Source of the DNA: Sanguibacter hominis ATCC BAA-789
Lineage (GTDB): Bacteria > Actinomycetota > Actinomycetes > Actinomycetales > Cellulomonadaceae
Assembly: GCF_012396185.1 (NCBI RefSeq)
Contig: NZ_JAAXOW010000001.1
Span: forward strand, 930,001 to 994,000
Length of the DNA stretch: 64,000 nucleotides
Reading direction: 5' to 3'
The position numbers and the translations under genes were made by a program. This document shows positions 6,593-15,570 of this stretch, one piece after another (the stretch's first letter is position 1; every line of letters begins with the position of its first letter). The notes below the pieces were generated by a model. The model worked only from the letters and a program-made list of their open reading frames with translations, did no database searches and was not told the origin of the DNA.

Positions 6593-7939
6593 TCAGTCGA
6601 GGACCGTGTCCGGGACGGACGTCGGGCTCGCAGGCTCCGCCGTCGTCCCCCGCAGTCGGGAGACCACCCGCATGAGGTGGTACAGGACGATCGCAGCGAT
6701 CGCGCCCGACGCGATGCCGCCGATCGTCACGCTGCCGATCGTGAACGTGTAGTCGGCGATGCCCATGATGAGCGCGACCGCCGTCGGCGTGAGGTTCACC
6801 GGGTCAGAGAAGTCCACCTTGTTCTGCACCCAGATACGGGCGCCGAGCAGGCCGATCATGCCGTAGAGCACGGTGCCCGCACCGCCGAGGACACCGGCAG
6901 GCATCGCCTGGATCACCGCGCCGACCTTCGGGGAGAACGCGAGGAGCAGCGCCGTCGCGCCCGCGACCCAGTACACCGCCGTCGAGTAGACGCGCGTCGC
7001 CGCCATGACACCGATGTTCTCGGCGTACGTCGTCGTGCCCGAGCCGCCGCCCGCACCCGCGAGGACCGTCGCGACGCCGTCCGCGACGAGCGCCTTGCCG
7101 ACCTTGTCGTCGAGGTTCTGGCCCGTCATCGCCGCGACCGACTTCACGTGCCCGATGTTCTCCGCAACGAGCACCAGCACCACGGGCACGAACATGACGA
7201 GCAGCCCCGGGTCGAACGTCGGCGTCGTGAAGTGCGGGAGGCCGAAGATCGGCGCGTCGCCGACGCCGTCGAAGCTGATCTCGTCACGGAACCACGCGAC
7301 GACGTAACCGACCGCGACACCGACGAGGATCGACAGGCGGCCGAGGATCCCGCGGAACAGGACGGCTGTGAGCGCGATCGCGAGCACGACGACGAGGCCG
7401 GTCACCGGGGCGGCACGGAAGCCGGACGTGCAGGACGGCACGATCTCGCCGTCGACGACCGACTGCTGGCACGCACCCCACGCGGCGCTCGCAAGGTTCA
7501 GGCCGATCAGCGCGACGATCGCGCCGTTGACGACCGGAGGCATGAGCGCATTGATCCAGCGGACACCGGCGACGTGACCGACGACCCCGATCACGATCAG
7601 GGCCGCCCCCGTGAAGACGACGCCGCCGAGCGCGTCCGAGACGGTCGCGGCGGCCGCGAACGGCGCGAGGAACGCGAAGCTCGAGCCGAGGTAGCTCGGG
7701 AGGGTGTTGCGGTTGATCAGCAGGAAGATGAACGTGCCGATCGCGGAGAAGAACAGCGTGGTCGTCGCCGGGAGGCCGGTCAGGAGCGGCACGATGAGGG
7801 TGGCCCCCGACATGGCGACGACGTGCTGCATCCCGAGACCGATCGTCCGCGGCCACGTGAGGCGCTCGAGCGGCGCCACCGCCTCCCCGTTCCTCACAGT
7901 CGTACCGTCGCCGTGCAAGGTCCACAGAGCCATGCGCAT
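6593..7939 (-). CDS. NCS2-family nucleobase permease (uracil permease type)
   Basis: 448 aa, about 14 hydrophobic segments. QHVVAMSGATLIVPLL near the N-terminus and GSGTTTYAENIGVMAATRVYS in the middle are hallmarks of UraA/PyrP-type proton symporters for uracil. The Glu of AENIG and the Glu of LVAENIGH are expected substrate ligands. Start is either ATG 7939 or ATG 7933; both follow CGGGA. It may feed the uracil phosphoribosyltransferase encoded at 34.9 kb. Confidence 0.9.
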   Translation of the reverse strand: MRMALWTLHGDGTTVRNGEAVAPLERLTWPRTIGLGMQHVVAMSGATLIVPLLTGLPATTTLFFSAIGTFIFLLINRNTLPSYLGSSFAFLAPFAAAATVSDALGGVVFTGAALIVIGVVGHVAGVRWINALMPPVVNGAIVALIGLNLASAAWGACQQSVVDGEIVPSCTSGFRAAPVTGLVVVLAIALTAVLFRGILGRLSILVGVAVGYVVAWFRDEISFDGVGDAPIFGLPHFTTPTFDPGLLVMFVPVVLVLVAENIGHVKSVAAMTGQNLDDKVGKALVADGVATVLAGAGGGSGTTTYAENIGVMAATRVYSTAVYWVAGATALLLAFSPKVGAVIQAMPAGVLGGAGTVLYGMIGLLGARIWVQNKVDFSDPVNLTPTAVALIMGIADYTFTIGSVTIGGIASGAIAAIVLYHLMRVVSRLRGTTAEPASPTSVPDTVLD

Positions 7940-7968
7940 TCCCGTCTCGAGAGCTCGGATGGCGCCCG

Positions 7969-7999
7969 CCGCGCCGGGGGAATGCTACTCCCGGCGCGG
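7969..7999 (-). terminator. Terminator between dacB and the NCS2 permease gene
   Basis: A 10-bp stem CCGCGCCGGG/CCCGGCGCGG with an 11-nt loop, 20-50 nt after the dacB stop. It separates dacB transcription from the permease gene. Confidence 0.65.
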
Positions 8000-8018
8000 G
8001 TCCGCGTCGCGCGTCGTT

Positions 8019-9440
8019 TCAGACGCAGCCGTTGACCGTCGCGGCGATGCGGTCGGCTGCGGCGCGCGCCTTGTCCCGCGCCTTCGACGTCCAGAGCCTG
8101 TTCGCGACGATCGAGAACGCCTTGAGCCGCCCGTCCTCACCGACGGTGTAGCCCGACAGCGCGATCTCCCAGTCGAGCGAGCCGGTCTTGGCGACCACGG
8201 CGCCGCGCGCACACTCCGACTTGCCCGTGAAACGGTATGCGAGCGTCCCCGTGCGCCCCGCGAGGGGGAGCGACCAGTCCTCGTAGAGGAGGGCCCGCAG
8301 CTCAGACCGGTCAGGCTGCGCCGCGACGCTCAGCAGGTTGACGACAGCGGCTGGCGAGATCTTGTTCGCCGCGGAGAGGCCGGACCCGTCCGCGAGCACG
8401 CTCGTGCCCAGGTCGACGCCGAGACGACGCATGACCTTCCGTGTGCCCTTCACGCCGCCAGCAAAGGTGGGTCGGTAGCCCTCGGAGCGCGCGACGTGCC
8501 GGCTCAGCACCTCGGCGACCTGGTTGTCCGAGACGAGCAGCATGCGCTTGACGAGCGTGTGGACCGTGTCGGAGTCGACCCGCGCGACGACGCGCGCCTT
8601 CGCGGGCGCGGCCTTGGCCCCCCGGTACTCCACGACCCATCCCCTGCCGAGGCTCGAGTCGAGCCGCTTCGCGAAGTAGCGCGCCGCCGACGCCGCGGAG
8701 TCCGACGAGCGCACGGTCGTGCGGGCCGTGCCGCGCACCGGCTGGATCGTGCCGAGACCGTAGCCGCCCTTGCGCCACGTGCCGAGCTTGCTGGCTCCCG
8801 CGAACACCGAGTCGTCGAGCCGTACGTACACGACCTTGCGGAGCTTGCCCTTGACCTTGGTCCGGGCGGGCTGCTTGGACTTGAGCGCAGCCGCGGTCTG
8901 CTTCGCGAGCAGCCTGAGCTTCGCGTTCGTCATCCGAGGGTCGCCGCCCGAGACGAGGGTGACGGTCCGTGCGCGGCCCTTGCGCTCGATGACGGTCGGG
9001 AACCGCGTCTCGAGCCCGAGGGAGGCGAGGGCCGCCGTCGCCGTGAACAGCTTGGTCGTGGACGCGGCGATGCGCGGGGTCCCCGACCTGGACGAGTAGA
9101 TGCTGCGGCCGCTCTCGACATCGACGATCCGCACCGACGCGGCGGGGCCGAGCCCACCCTTGTCGACGATCCTCGTCACGTCGAGGTTGACGGCCTGCCG
9201 GACCTCGTCCTCGCTCGGCGGGAGGGGGAGCGCCACGGTGTCGTCGAGCTCGGCGCTCCCGTCCGTGGGAACCGGTGTCGTGCCCGGCGGGGTCGTCGCG
9301 GGCGGGGTCGGATCCACGACGGGCCAGATCGCTGCGTCCGCCGCGTCGAGACCGCCAGGGACGCCCCCGAGGACGAGGGCTGCCGCGAGCGCCAGGGCAG
9401 CACGACGGCGGCCAGGGCTGGTGGGCTGCGGCGCGGTCAC
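8019..9440 (-). CDS. dacB: D-alanyl-D-alanine carboxypeptidase/endopeptidase (peptidase S13, PBP4 type)
   Basis: Exported penicillin-binding protein of 473 aa that trims peptidoglycan stem peptides. All three active-site motifs are present: STTK (Ser at about 127), SDN (in LVSDNQVAEVLSRH) and KTG (VVAKTGSLDWE). A signal peptide (residues 1-37) is followed by a Pro/Thr-rich linker. A TATCGT box at 9447-9452 lies 6 nt from GTG 9440, indicating a leaderless mRNA. The upstream TPR gene is only 36 bp away on the same strand, so this promoter sits at the gene boundary. Confidence 0.92.
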   Translation of the reverse strand: MTAPQPTSPGRRRAALALAAALVLGGVPGGLDAADAAIWPVVDPTPPATTPPGTTPVPTDGSAELDDTVALPLPPSEDEVRQAVNLDVTRIVDKGGLGPAASVRIVDVESGRSIYSSRSGTPRIAASTTKLFTATAALASLGLETRFPTVIERKGRARTVTLVSGGDPRMTNAKLRLLAKQTAAALKSKQPARTKVKGKLRKVVYVRLDDSVFAGASKLGTWRKGGYGLGTIQPVRGTARTTVRSSDSAASAARYFAKRLDSSLGRGWVVEYRGAKAAPAKARVVARVDSDTVHTLVKRMLLVSDNQVAEVLSRHVARSEGYRPTFAGGVKGTRKVMRRLGVDLGTSVLADGSGLSAANKISPAAVVNLLSVAAQPDRSELRALLYEDWSLPLAGRTGTLAYRFTGKSECARGAVVAKTGSLDWEIALSGYTVGEDGRLKAFSIVANRLWTSKARDKARAAADRIAATVNGCV

Positions 9441-9476
9441 CCCTCGACGATACTGTCGCCGGGGATGGGCGGTCCA

Positions 9477-10250
9477 TCAGGAGTGGCCGTGCCGGTCCAG
9501 GAGGTTCGCAGCGAGCTCGTCGCCCCGCTGGGCGGCGCGGTGCCATGCCCGCCGGGCGGCCTCGAGGTCGCCGTTGTCGCACCACAGCGACCCCAGGTTG
9601 GTCAGTGCGTGCACGTCGCCGAGCTCGGCCGCGACGAGCAGGAGCGCCTCCGCGTCGTCGGTGCGCTCGGCCTCCCCCAGCAGGAGCGCCATCGTGACCG
9701 CGACGTGGTGCTCGCCCGCGGTCCAGTGGCGGTCGAGGATCTCGAGGCCCTCGTACGTCGGCGTCGACTCCCGCAACGCGTACTCGACCGCTGACTCCCA
9801 GCTCGTCCCGACGGACTCGTCGATGATGCGGTCCGCGTCCGCCGACATACCGAGGAGGCGCAGCACCCGCGCGAGCCGGACGGGAGTCTCGGGGAGCTCG
9901 AGCGCACGCGCGTAGTGCAGCGCCGCAGCCTGGTGCTCCCCGCACGCCTCGAAGATCTGTGCCGCCATGAACGCACCCTTGGCGTCACCGTGCTCGGAGG
10001 CGGTCACGAACCCCTGCCGGGCGCGGTCTACGTCGCCGCACTCGTGGTGCAGGAGCGCAAGGTTGTAGACGGCCTCGACGACCCCCGCCGCGATCGCCTT
10101 CTCGTAGAACGGGACGGCTGCCGCGTCGCAGCCGAGCGCCCGCAGGTCGTTCGCGATGTTGAAGAACTCCTCGGGGTGCTCCGAGGACACACGCCCGAGC
10201 GCGACGCGGATGTCTTCCGCTGCATCCATGTCGTCGTGTTCGCTGGCCAT
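9477..10250 (-). CDS. Tetratricopeptide/Sel1-like repeat protein
   Basis: 257 aa soluble helical repeat protein. Repeats read as AVPFYEKAIAAGVVEAVYNLALLHHECGD, ARQGFVTASEHGDAKGAFMAAQ and ARRAWHRAAQRGDELAANLL, an A-x-G-x-A spacing between TPR and Sel1. No signal peptide or catalytic motif. Such proteins are usually interaction scaffolds; the partner is unknown. ATG 10250 opens the compact repeat region; the frame upstream is not protein-like. Confidence 0.75.
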   Translation of the reverse strand: MASEHDDMDAAEDIRVALGRVSSEHPEEFFNIANDLRALGCDAAAVPFYEKAIAAGVVEAVYNLALLHHECGDVDRARQGFVTASEHGDAKGAFMAAQIFEACGEHQAAALHYARALELPETPVRLARVLRLLGMSADADRIIDESVGTSWESAVEYALRESTPTYEGLEILDRHWTAGEHHVAVTMALLLGEAERTDDAEALLLVAAELGDVHALTNLGSLWCDNGDLEAARRAWHRAAQRGDELAANLLDRHGHS

Positions 10251-10413
10251 TTCTGGAGCATGGCAACGCCGTGAGGGGCCAGCAACCCTAACCACCCCGG
10301 GTCGTCGCGACGTCGCCCCGGGTATCGCCCGTGTCGTTGGTGCCGTCGCCCGGCCCGTCGCGCTCACCAGCGGGTTCTCACCACGTGGGCGCTGCGGTCG
10401 CGAAATCGTCATG

Positions 10414-10434
10414 TTTCCGCCAATCTGGTGGAAA
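10414..10434. promoter_or_regulatory. Operator-like inverted repeat upstream of the first beta-helix gene
   Basis: TTTCCGCCA (10414-10422) and TGGTGGAAA (10426-10434) are 9-bp arms with a single mismatch around a 3-bp centre. The site lies 70 bp before GTG 10503 and is much more AT-rich than its surroundings. The cognate regulator is unknown. Confidence 0.5.
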
Positions 10435-10502
10435 TCTCCGCACGGTCGTCGTCCACGACGGCCGGTCCGCCCCCCGCCGCTCGCCGCGCCAAGGAGCACC
10501 AC

Positions 10503-11831
10503 GTGCCTCGTCCCCTGCTGGACCGCTCACGCCGCCGCCAGCGGCGTGTCACCGCGACCTTCCTGGTCGCGATGATCGCGGCGGCCAGCATCGGTGCCAC
10601 CGCGATCATCGCTCCCACCGCCGAGCAGACCGATGTCGCCGAGCTGTTCCCCCCGGAGCCGCCCGTCGGGGTCGACGACGGCGTCCGCACGTCCCTGACA
10701 GGTCGCTCCGACTCGAGGCTCCCGGTCGACACCTCCGTCTCGACGGGCCTGCCGACCTCGAAGGCCGGTCCCTCGGCCGGTCCGACGACGCGGCTCGGGC
10801 GCCCGTGGCACCCGCTGCGCGGGCGGCGGCCGCCTGTCGCTCCGACAACCGGCCCCACCCCGCCCACGGCGACGGCACCGCCCACCACGCGGCCCACCAC
10901 CGCCCCGCCGACGCCGGGCCCGACGAGCACGCCGTCGAGCACGCCCACTGCCACGGAGCCGGACCCGTCGACGAGCCCGACGAAGGCCCCGACCAAGACA
11001 CCGAACCCGACCAAGGCGCCGCCGACCACCACGCCTCCGGCGCCGAAGCCGCCGGCCACGTCCCGCCCCGACGGCTCGAGCACCGGCGTGCCCGCCGGGA
11101 CGAAGCTCAAGGTCCACGAGGGGGACCTGACCGTCACCCAGCGGGGTGCTGTGGTCGACCGACTCGACGTCCGCGGCGCGATCCGGGTCCAAGCGAGCGA
11201 CGTCACGATCAAGAACACCATCGTGCGCGGGCGCCCCGTCTCCTCGATATTCCATCTCGTGCAGATCTCCGAGAACGCGAGGGGCACCAGGATCGTCGAC
11301 TCCGAGATCTTCGGGGCGAACCCGTCCCCGTACGTCATGGGGGTCGTCGGCTCGAGCTTCACGCTCGAGCGCGTCAACATCCACACGGTCATCGACCAGG
11401 TCACGATCATCGGCAAGGACGTGACCATCAAGAGCTCGTGGCTCCACGACAACCTGTCGTACGCGCAGGACCCCAACCACAACGGCGGCCCGTCGCACGA
11501 CGACAACATCCAGATCCAGGTCGGCTCCAACCTGCTCGTGACGGGCAGCCGGCTCGAGGGATCGAGCAGCGCTGCGGTCATGATCACGCAGGGCCGCGGC
11601 AAGGTCTCCGGCACGACCGTCGAGAACAGCTGGATCGACGGCGGCTCCTGCTCGGTCAACATCGCCGAGCTCAACCAGGGCCCGCTGAGCGGGCTCACGT
11701 TCCGGAACAACGTCTTCGGCACATCGACCCGGCACCCGTACTGCGCGCTGCTCGTCCCGTCGACGACCACGGTCACGCAGTCCGGCAACTCGTTCGCCGA
11801 CGGGACCGTTTTCCGGGTCTCGAAGGGCTAA
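10503..11831 (+). CDS. Secreted parallel beta-helix protein A
   Basis: 442 aa exported protein. A basic N-terminus and hydrophobic helix (about 20-37) are followed by a long Pro/Thr/Ser-rich linker (about 110-205). A right-handed beta-helix follows (about 220-440) with strand repeats such as ASDVTIKNTIVRG, TRIVDSEIFG and VTIKSSWLHDNLSY, and a strongly conserved HDDNIQIQ. The fold is that of pectate-lyase-like and NosD-like proteins that bind or cut polysaccharides. No catalytic residue can be assigned by eye. The GTG is preceded by AAGGAG. The next gene is a paralogue. Confidence 0.8.
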   Translation: MPRPLLDRSRRRQRRVTATFLVAMIAAASIGATAIIAPTAEQTDVAELFPPEPPVGVDDGVRTSLTGRSDSRLPVDTSVSTGLPTSKAGPSAGPTTRLGRPWHPLRGRRPPVAPTTGPTPPTATAPPTTRPTTAPPTPGPTSTPSSTPTATEPDPSTSPTKAPTKTPNPTKAPPTTTPPAPKPPATSRPDGSSTGVPAGTKLKVHEGDLTVTQRGAVVDRLDVRGAIRVQASDVTIKNTIVRGRPVSSIFHLVQISENARGTRIVDSEIFGANPSPYVMGVVGSSFTLERVNIHTVIDQVTIIGKDVTIKSSWLHDNLSYAQDPNHNGGPSHDDNIQIQVGSNLLVTGSRLEGSSSAAVMITQGRGKVSGTTVENSWIDGGSCSVNIAELNQGPLSGLTFRNNVFGTSTRHPYCALLVPSTTTVTQSGNSFADGTVFRVSKG

Positions 11832-11923
11832 AGCCCCCGCCCCACCCTGCCGATCTGGGTGGTATGCGTCACTTTTGCCCCACTGCGCCCACGCTGACCA
11901 GCAGCGCCGCGCGTGTGACGCGC

Positions 11924-11942
11924 AACCTCTTGAGAAGAGGTT
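11924..11942 (+). promoter_or_regulatory. Stem-loop between the beta-helix genes
   Basis: AACCTCTT/AAGAGGTT form a perfect 8-bp stem with loop GAG, and GTGTG (11912-11916) and CACAC (11943-11947) could extend it. It lies 92 nt after the first gene's stop and 72 nt before the second gene. It may be an operator or leader hairpin; no T-tract follows. Confidence 0.45.
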
Positions 11943-12013
11943 CACACCACACCACTCTTGGGTTCACCCTGGATGTACCCCAAAAGGGGCATATCCCCCA
12001 CCCAGGAGTCGCT

Positions 12014-13309
12014 GTGCACACCCCCGACAGCACCACCACCTCCCGAGCGATCAGCACCCTGATCGCCTCGGTGATCGCTGCCGTCGTCGGCCTGTCCGGC
12101 CTCGCCGTCGTTGCGCCCGCCGCGACCGCAGCCAGCTCGACGCCCGAGAGCATCAGCCAGCGCGTCGCGAAGAAGAAGGCGAGCACCTACAAGGCCGTCA
12201 CGGCCAAGCGCACGCTCGGCAGCGCCAAGGGCACGACGCTCAAGGCCGGCAAGGCGACCACGAAGAAGGTCAAGCGCCACGCCAAGGTCCCCGCGAAGAC
12301 GACGTCGCTCGTCGTGAAGGTGACCGTCCGCGGCGCCAAGAAGCCAGGCACGCTCCAGCTCTGGACGCCCGGCAAGGCCAAGGTCGAGCGCACGGTCGTG
12401 AAGTACGGCAAGGGCACGACAATCGACAAGGTCCGCATCACGACGTCGGCCAGCGGCAAGATCCGCCTCAAGGCCAGCACCGAGGTGCGCGTCAAGCTCA
12501 GCACCGTAGGCTTCAAGAAGCGCACCGCCAAGCCGAACGCCACGAACACCGGCGTCCCCACGAGCAAGAAGAAGAAGCTCAAGGTCCACAACCGCGACCT
12601 CGTCGTCACGAAGAACGGCACCGTCATCGACGGTTACGACATCCGCGGCGTCGTGAAGATCCGCGCGAACGACGTCACGATCAAGAACTCGATCGTGCGG
12701 GGCGGCGCTCGAGCCAAGTCGATCACCCACCTCGTCCAGATCGCTGACGACGCCCGCCGTACCACGATCGTCGACTCGGAGATCGCTGCGACCCACGCCT
12801 CCCCGTACGTCATGGGTGTCGTCGGCGCACGCTTCACCCTCCTGCGCACCAACATCCACCGCGTCATCGACCAGGTGACGATCATCGGCCCCCACGTCCT
12901 CATCGAGGACTCCTGGCTACACGGCAACCTCTCCTACGCGAACGACCCCAACCACCGGGGCGGTCCGTCGCACGACGACAACATCCAGATCCAGCAGGGC
13001 ACCAACATCCGCGTGATCGGCAGCCGGCTCGAAGGATCGAGCAGCGCCGCCGTCATGATCACCCAGGGGCGCGGCAAGGTCGCCAACGCCCGCTTCGAGG
13101 GCAACTGGATCAACAACGGCTCGTGCTCCGTCAACATCACCAGGAGCGCCTACGGCCCGTTGCAGGGCGTCGCGGTGACCGGGAACTCGTTCGGCACCGC
13201 GACACGTCACCAGTACTGCGGCATCATCATGCCGGTGACGACGAAGCTCGTCGAGGCCCGCAACTTCTTCACCGACAACCACGCGTTCCGCATCAGCCGC
13301 GGCGCCTGA
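12014..13309 (+). CDS. Secreted parallel beta-helix protein B
   Basis: 431 aa paralogue of the preceding protein. The beta-helix half matches it closely (SPYVMGVVG, VIDQVTIIG, NLSYANDPNHRGGPSHDDNIQIQ, LEGSSSAAVMITQGRGKV). The N-terminal half differs: after a signal peptide (about 10-42) there is a Lys/Thr-rich beta-sandwich-like domain (45-170) instead of a Pro/Thr linker. GTG 12014 has AGGAG 5 nt upstream. It ends at 13309, directly against the stop of the opposite-strand glucosidase gene, with the two stops sharing TGATCA. Probably a cell-surface carbohydrate-active or binding protein. Confidence 0.8.
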   Translation: MHTPDSTTTSRAISTLIASVIAAVVGLSGLAVVAPAATAASSTPESISQRVAKKKASTYKAVTAKRTLGSAKGTTLKAGKATTKKVKRHAKVPAKTTSLVVKVTVRGAKKPGTLQLWTPGKAKVERTVVKYGKGTTIDKVRITTSASGKIRLKASTEVRVKLSTVGFKKRTAKPNATNTGVPTSKKKKLKVHNRDLVVTKNGTVIDGYDIRGVVKIRANDVTIKNSIVRGGARAKSITHLVQIADDARRTTIVDSEIAATHASPYVMGVVGARFTLLRTNIHRVIDQVTIIGPHVLIEDSWLHGNLSYANDPNHRGGPSHDDNIQIQQGTNIRVIGSRLEGSSSAAVMITQGRGKVANARFEGNWINNGSCSVNITRSAYGPLQGVAVTGNSFGTATRHQYCGIIMPVTTKLVEARNFFTDNHAFRISRGA

Positions 13310-14986
13310 TCACGCGAGGACGACGGCCGACTCCCCGGCGAGCATCCCGCCGTCGACCGGGCTGCTCGCGACGAGGACCTCGCCCGCAGGCAGCTCGACC
13401 GGCTCCTCGGTGAGGTTCACGACGACCCTCAGGTCCCGCCCGCCCGCCGCCGCCCGACGGCGCAGCACGAGCAGGTCCGGACCAGGCTCCTCCCACGAGA
13501 CGGACCCGCTGCGCAACGCAGGCTCCGCCCGGCGCAGCGCGAGGACGGACCGGTACAGCGCGAGCATCGAGGCCGGGTCGGCCTCCTGCCGCTCGACCGT
13601 CAGCGACGCCCAGCCTTCAGGCTGCGGCAGCCAGGTCGCGGCGTCGTCCGCGGCGAAGCCGAACGGCGGGCGGACGCCCGACCACGGCAGCGGGACGCGG
13701 CAGCCGTCACGGCCGCGCACCCGGCCACCCGAGCGGGCCACCGCCGGATCCTGCAGCACCTCGAGCGGCAGGTCCTCCACCTCGGGCAGCCCGAGCTCCT
13801 GGCCCGCATACACGTACGCGGCGCCCGGCAGGGAGAGCAGCAGGACGCTCATCGCGCGCGCCCGGCGCGTCCCGCGCGCGAACGCCTCGGGGTCGAGGGC
13901 ACGCTCTTGCGCGACGTCGGGCACGTAGTCCCCGACGAGCGTCACGTCCGCGCCGTACCGCGTCACCGAGCGGGTCGTGTCGTGGTTGTCCGTGACCCAC
14001 GTGGTCGGGGCGCCCACCGCGGCGTTCGCCGCGATCGACTCGTCGACCGCCGCACGCAGGGACGCACCGTCCCACCCCGCCTTGACGAAGCGGAAGTTGA
14101 AGGCGAGGTGCATCTCGTCAGGCCGCAGGAAGGCGGCGACGACGTCGTCCGGGGCGCCGGTCTCGATGACCGCCATGCGGTCGCCGGGGTACTCGTCCAT
14201 GACGCGACGGAACGCGCGGTAGACGTCGTGCACCGCGCTCGACTCGTCCTTCGGGATGACCGGCGAGCCGTCCTCCGTGTCTGGCCACGTCGTGTCCTTG
14301 ATGAGCGCGTCCGACACGTCGATGCGGAAGCCGTCGACGCCCCGGTCGAGCCAGAACCGCAGGATCCGCTCGAACTCCGTGAGGATCTCCGGGTTGCCCC
14401 AGTCGAAGTCCGGCTGCTCGGCCGCGAACAGGTGGTAGTACCACTGCCCTGGCGTCCCGTCGGGCTCGGTCACGCGCGTCCACGACGGTCCGCCGAAGAC
14501 GGAACGCCAGTTGTTGGGAGGCAGGTCGCCGTCCGGGCCTCGCCCGTCGACGAAGTGGAAGCGGGAACGCTCGGCGCTGCCACGACCTGCCGCGACCGCC
14601 GCCCGGAACCACGGGTGCTGGTCGGAGCAGTGGTTGGGGACGAGGTCGATCGTCACGCGCAGGCCGCGCTCGTGTGCCGCTGCGAGGAGCTCGTCGAAGT
14701 CGTCGAGCGTGCCGAACATCGGGTCGACGTCGCAGTAGTCGGAGACGTCGTACCCGGCGTCGACCTGGGGCGACGGGTAGAACGGCGAGAGCCACAGGGC
14801 GTCTGCCCCGAGCGCCGCGACGTGGTCGAGCCGCGCCGTGATGCCCCGCAGGTCACCCATGCCGTCGCCGTCGCTGTCTGCGTAGGAGCGCGGGTACACC
14901 TGGTAGAACACGGCGTCACGCCACCACGGCGCGGCCTCCTCGGATGCGGTGGAGACGGCGGACGAGGAGGCGGGTGCAGAGGTCAC
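13310..14986 (-). CDS. Alpha-glucosidase (glycoside hydrolase family 13)
   Basis: 558 aa cytoplasmic enzyme that cleaves terminal alpha-linked glucose from short oligosaccharides. The GH13 motifs are in order: DLVPNHCSD (region I), DGFRIDVSDAL with nucleophile Asp223 (region II), VIETGAPD with acid/base Glu275 (region III) and VTDNHDTTR (region IV). The small beta-domain after the barrel is present. No signal peptide. TAGTGT at 14993-14998 lies 6 nt before GTG 14986, so the mRNA is probably leaderless. No sugar transporter or LacI regulator is adjacent. Confidence 0.92.
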   Translation of the reverse strand: MTSAPASSSAVSTASEEAAPWWRDAVFYQVYPRSYADSDGDGMGDLRGITARLDHVAALGADALWLSPFYPSPQVDAGYDVSDYCDVDPMFGTLDDFDELLAAAHERGLRVTIDLVPNHCSDQHPWFRAAVAAGRGSAERSRFHFVDGRGPDGDLPPNNWRSVFGGPSWTRVTEPDGTPGQWYYHLFAAEQPDFDWGNPEILTEFERILRFWLDRGVDGFRIDVSDALIKDTTWPDTEDGSPVIPKDESSAVHDVYRAFRRVMDEYPGDRMAVIETGAPDDVVAAFLRPDEMHLAFNFRFVKAGWDGASLRAAVDESIAANAAVGAPTTWVTDNHDTTRSVTRYGADVTLVGDYVPDVAQERALDPEAFARGTRRARAMSVLLLSLPGAAYVYAGQELGLPEVEDLPLEVLQDPAVARSGGRVRGRDGCRVPLPWSGVRPPFGFAADDAATWLPQPEGWASLTVERQEADPASMLALYRSVLALRRAEPALRSGSVSWEEPGPDLLVLRRRAAAGGRDLRVVVNLTEEPVELPAGEVLVASSPVDGGMLAGESAVVLA

Positions 14987-15007
14987 CTGCCAACACTAGG
15001 CGAACGG

Positions 15008-15460
15008 TCAGGCCGGACGCGCCCTCAGGACGCGGTCCACGAGGGTCTGCATCGCGCCGCTCTCGAACGCCGAGAGCAGCGTGCCCTCGTCCGTCCGCCC
15101 TGCGTCCAGGACGGCGGCGACGGTCCGCAGCGCTGCGCCCGGCGTCAGCTCCGTGAGCTGGTCCAGGTCGGCCTCGCGGACCGCGCTGCTCACCACGCCA
15201 GGGTCGATACCAGCCGCTTCCACGAACGGCCGGAGCGCCTCCACGAGGGCGCGCGCCTCGGCGTCGAGGCGCGGCACGAGCAGCTCGTCGTCGTCACGGT
15301 GACCGTCGTCAGGCCCCTCGAACGGAACGGGGAGCCAGCCGCCCGACGCGCCCTCGGCACGTACGAACGCCCCGGCGAGCGCGTCCCAGCGCTCGACCGC
15401 CATCGTCTGCACGATGACGACGAGCCTGTCGTCGGCACCCTGCACATCCACCTGCTCCAC
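15008..15460 (-). CDS. Hypothetical protein, unknown function
   Basis: About 150 aa, acidic, no signal peptide or membrane helix. It opens EQVDVQGADDRLVVIVQTMAVERWDAL and ends TLLSAFESGAMQTLVDRVLRARPA, with a mostly helical C-terminal half. I do not recognise the family. GTG 15460 is chosen because a purine-rich stretch precedes it and the frame upstream is low-complexity; the start is uncertain. Confidence 0.55.
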   Translation of the reverse strand: MEQVDVQGADDRLVVIVQTMAVERWDALAGAFVRAEGASGGWLPVPFEGPDDGHRDDDELLVPRLDAEARALVEALRPFVEAAGIDPGVVSSAVREADLDQLTELTPGAALRTVAAVLDAGRTDEGTLLSAFESGAMQTLVDRVLRARPA

Positions 15461-15570
15461 GTCCAGCCCCCATTCTCGACCCCTGAGGGTCGAGCGTAGT
15501 CGTGCAGGCCCTGCGGTGGCTGCTCCCCCGCAGGGTGAGAGACGAGATGACCTCGCGTCTGCTCGTCGCG

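Noticed and set aside
10331-12013. Extension of beta-helix protein B upstream of 12014
   Set aside because: It overlaps gene A in another frame; the ribosome site and signal peptide begin at GTG 12014.
13307-13312. Shared TGATCA stop palindrome as a functional site
   Set aside because: It is the simple result of two convergent TGA stops abutting.
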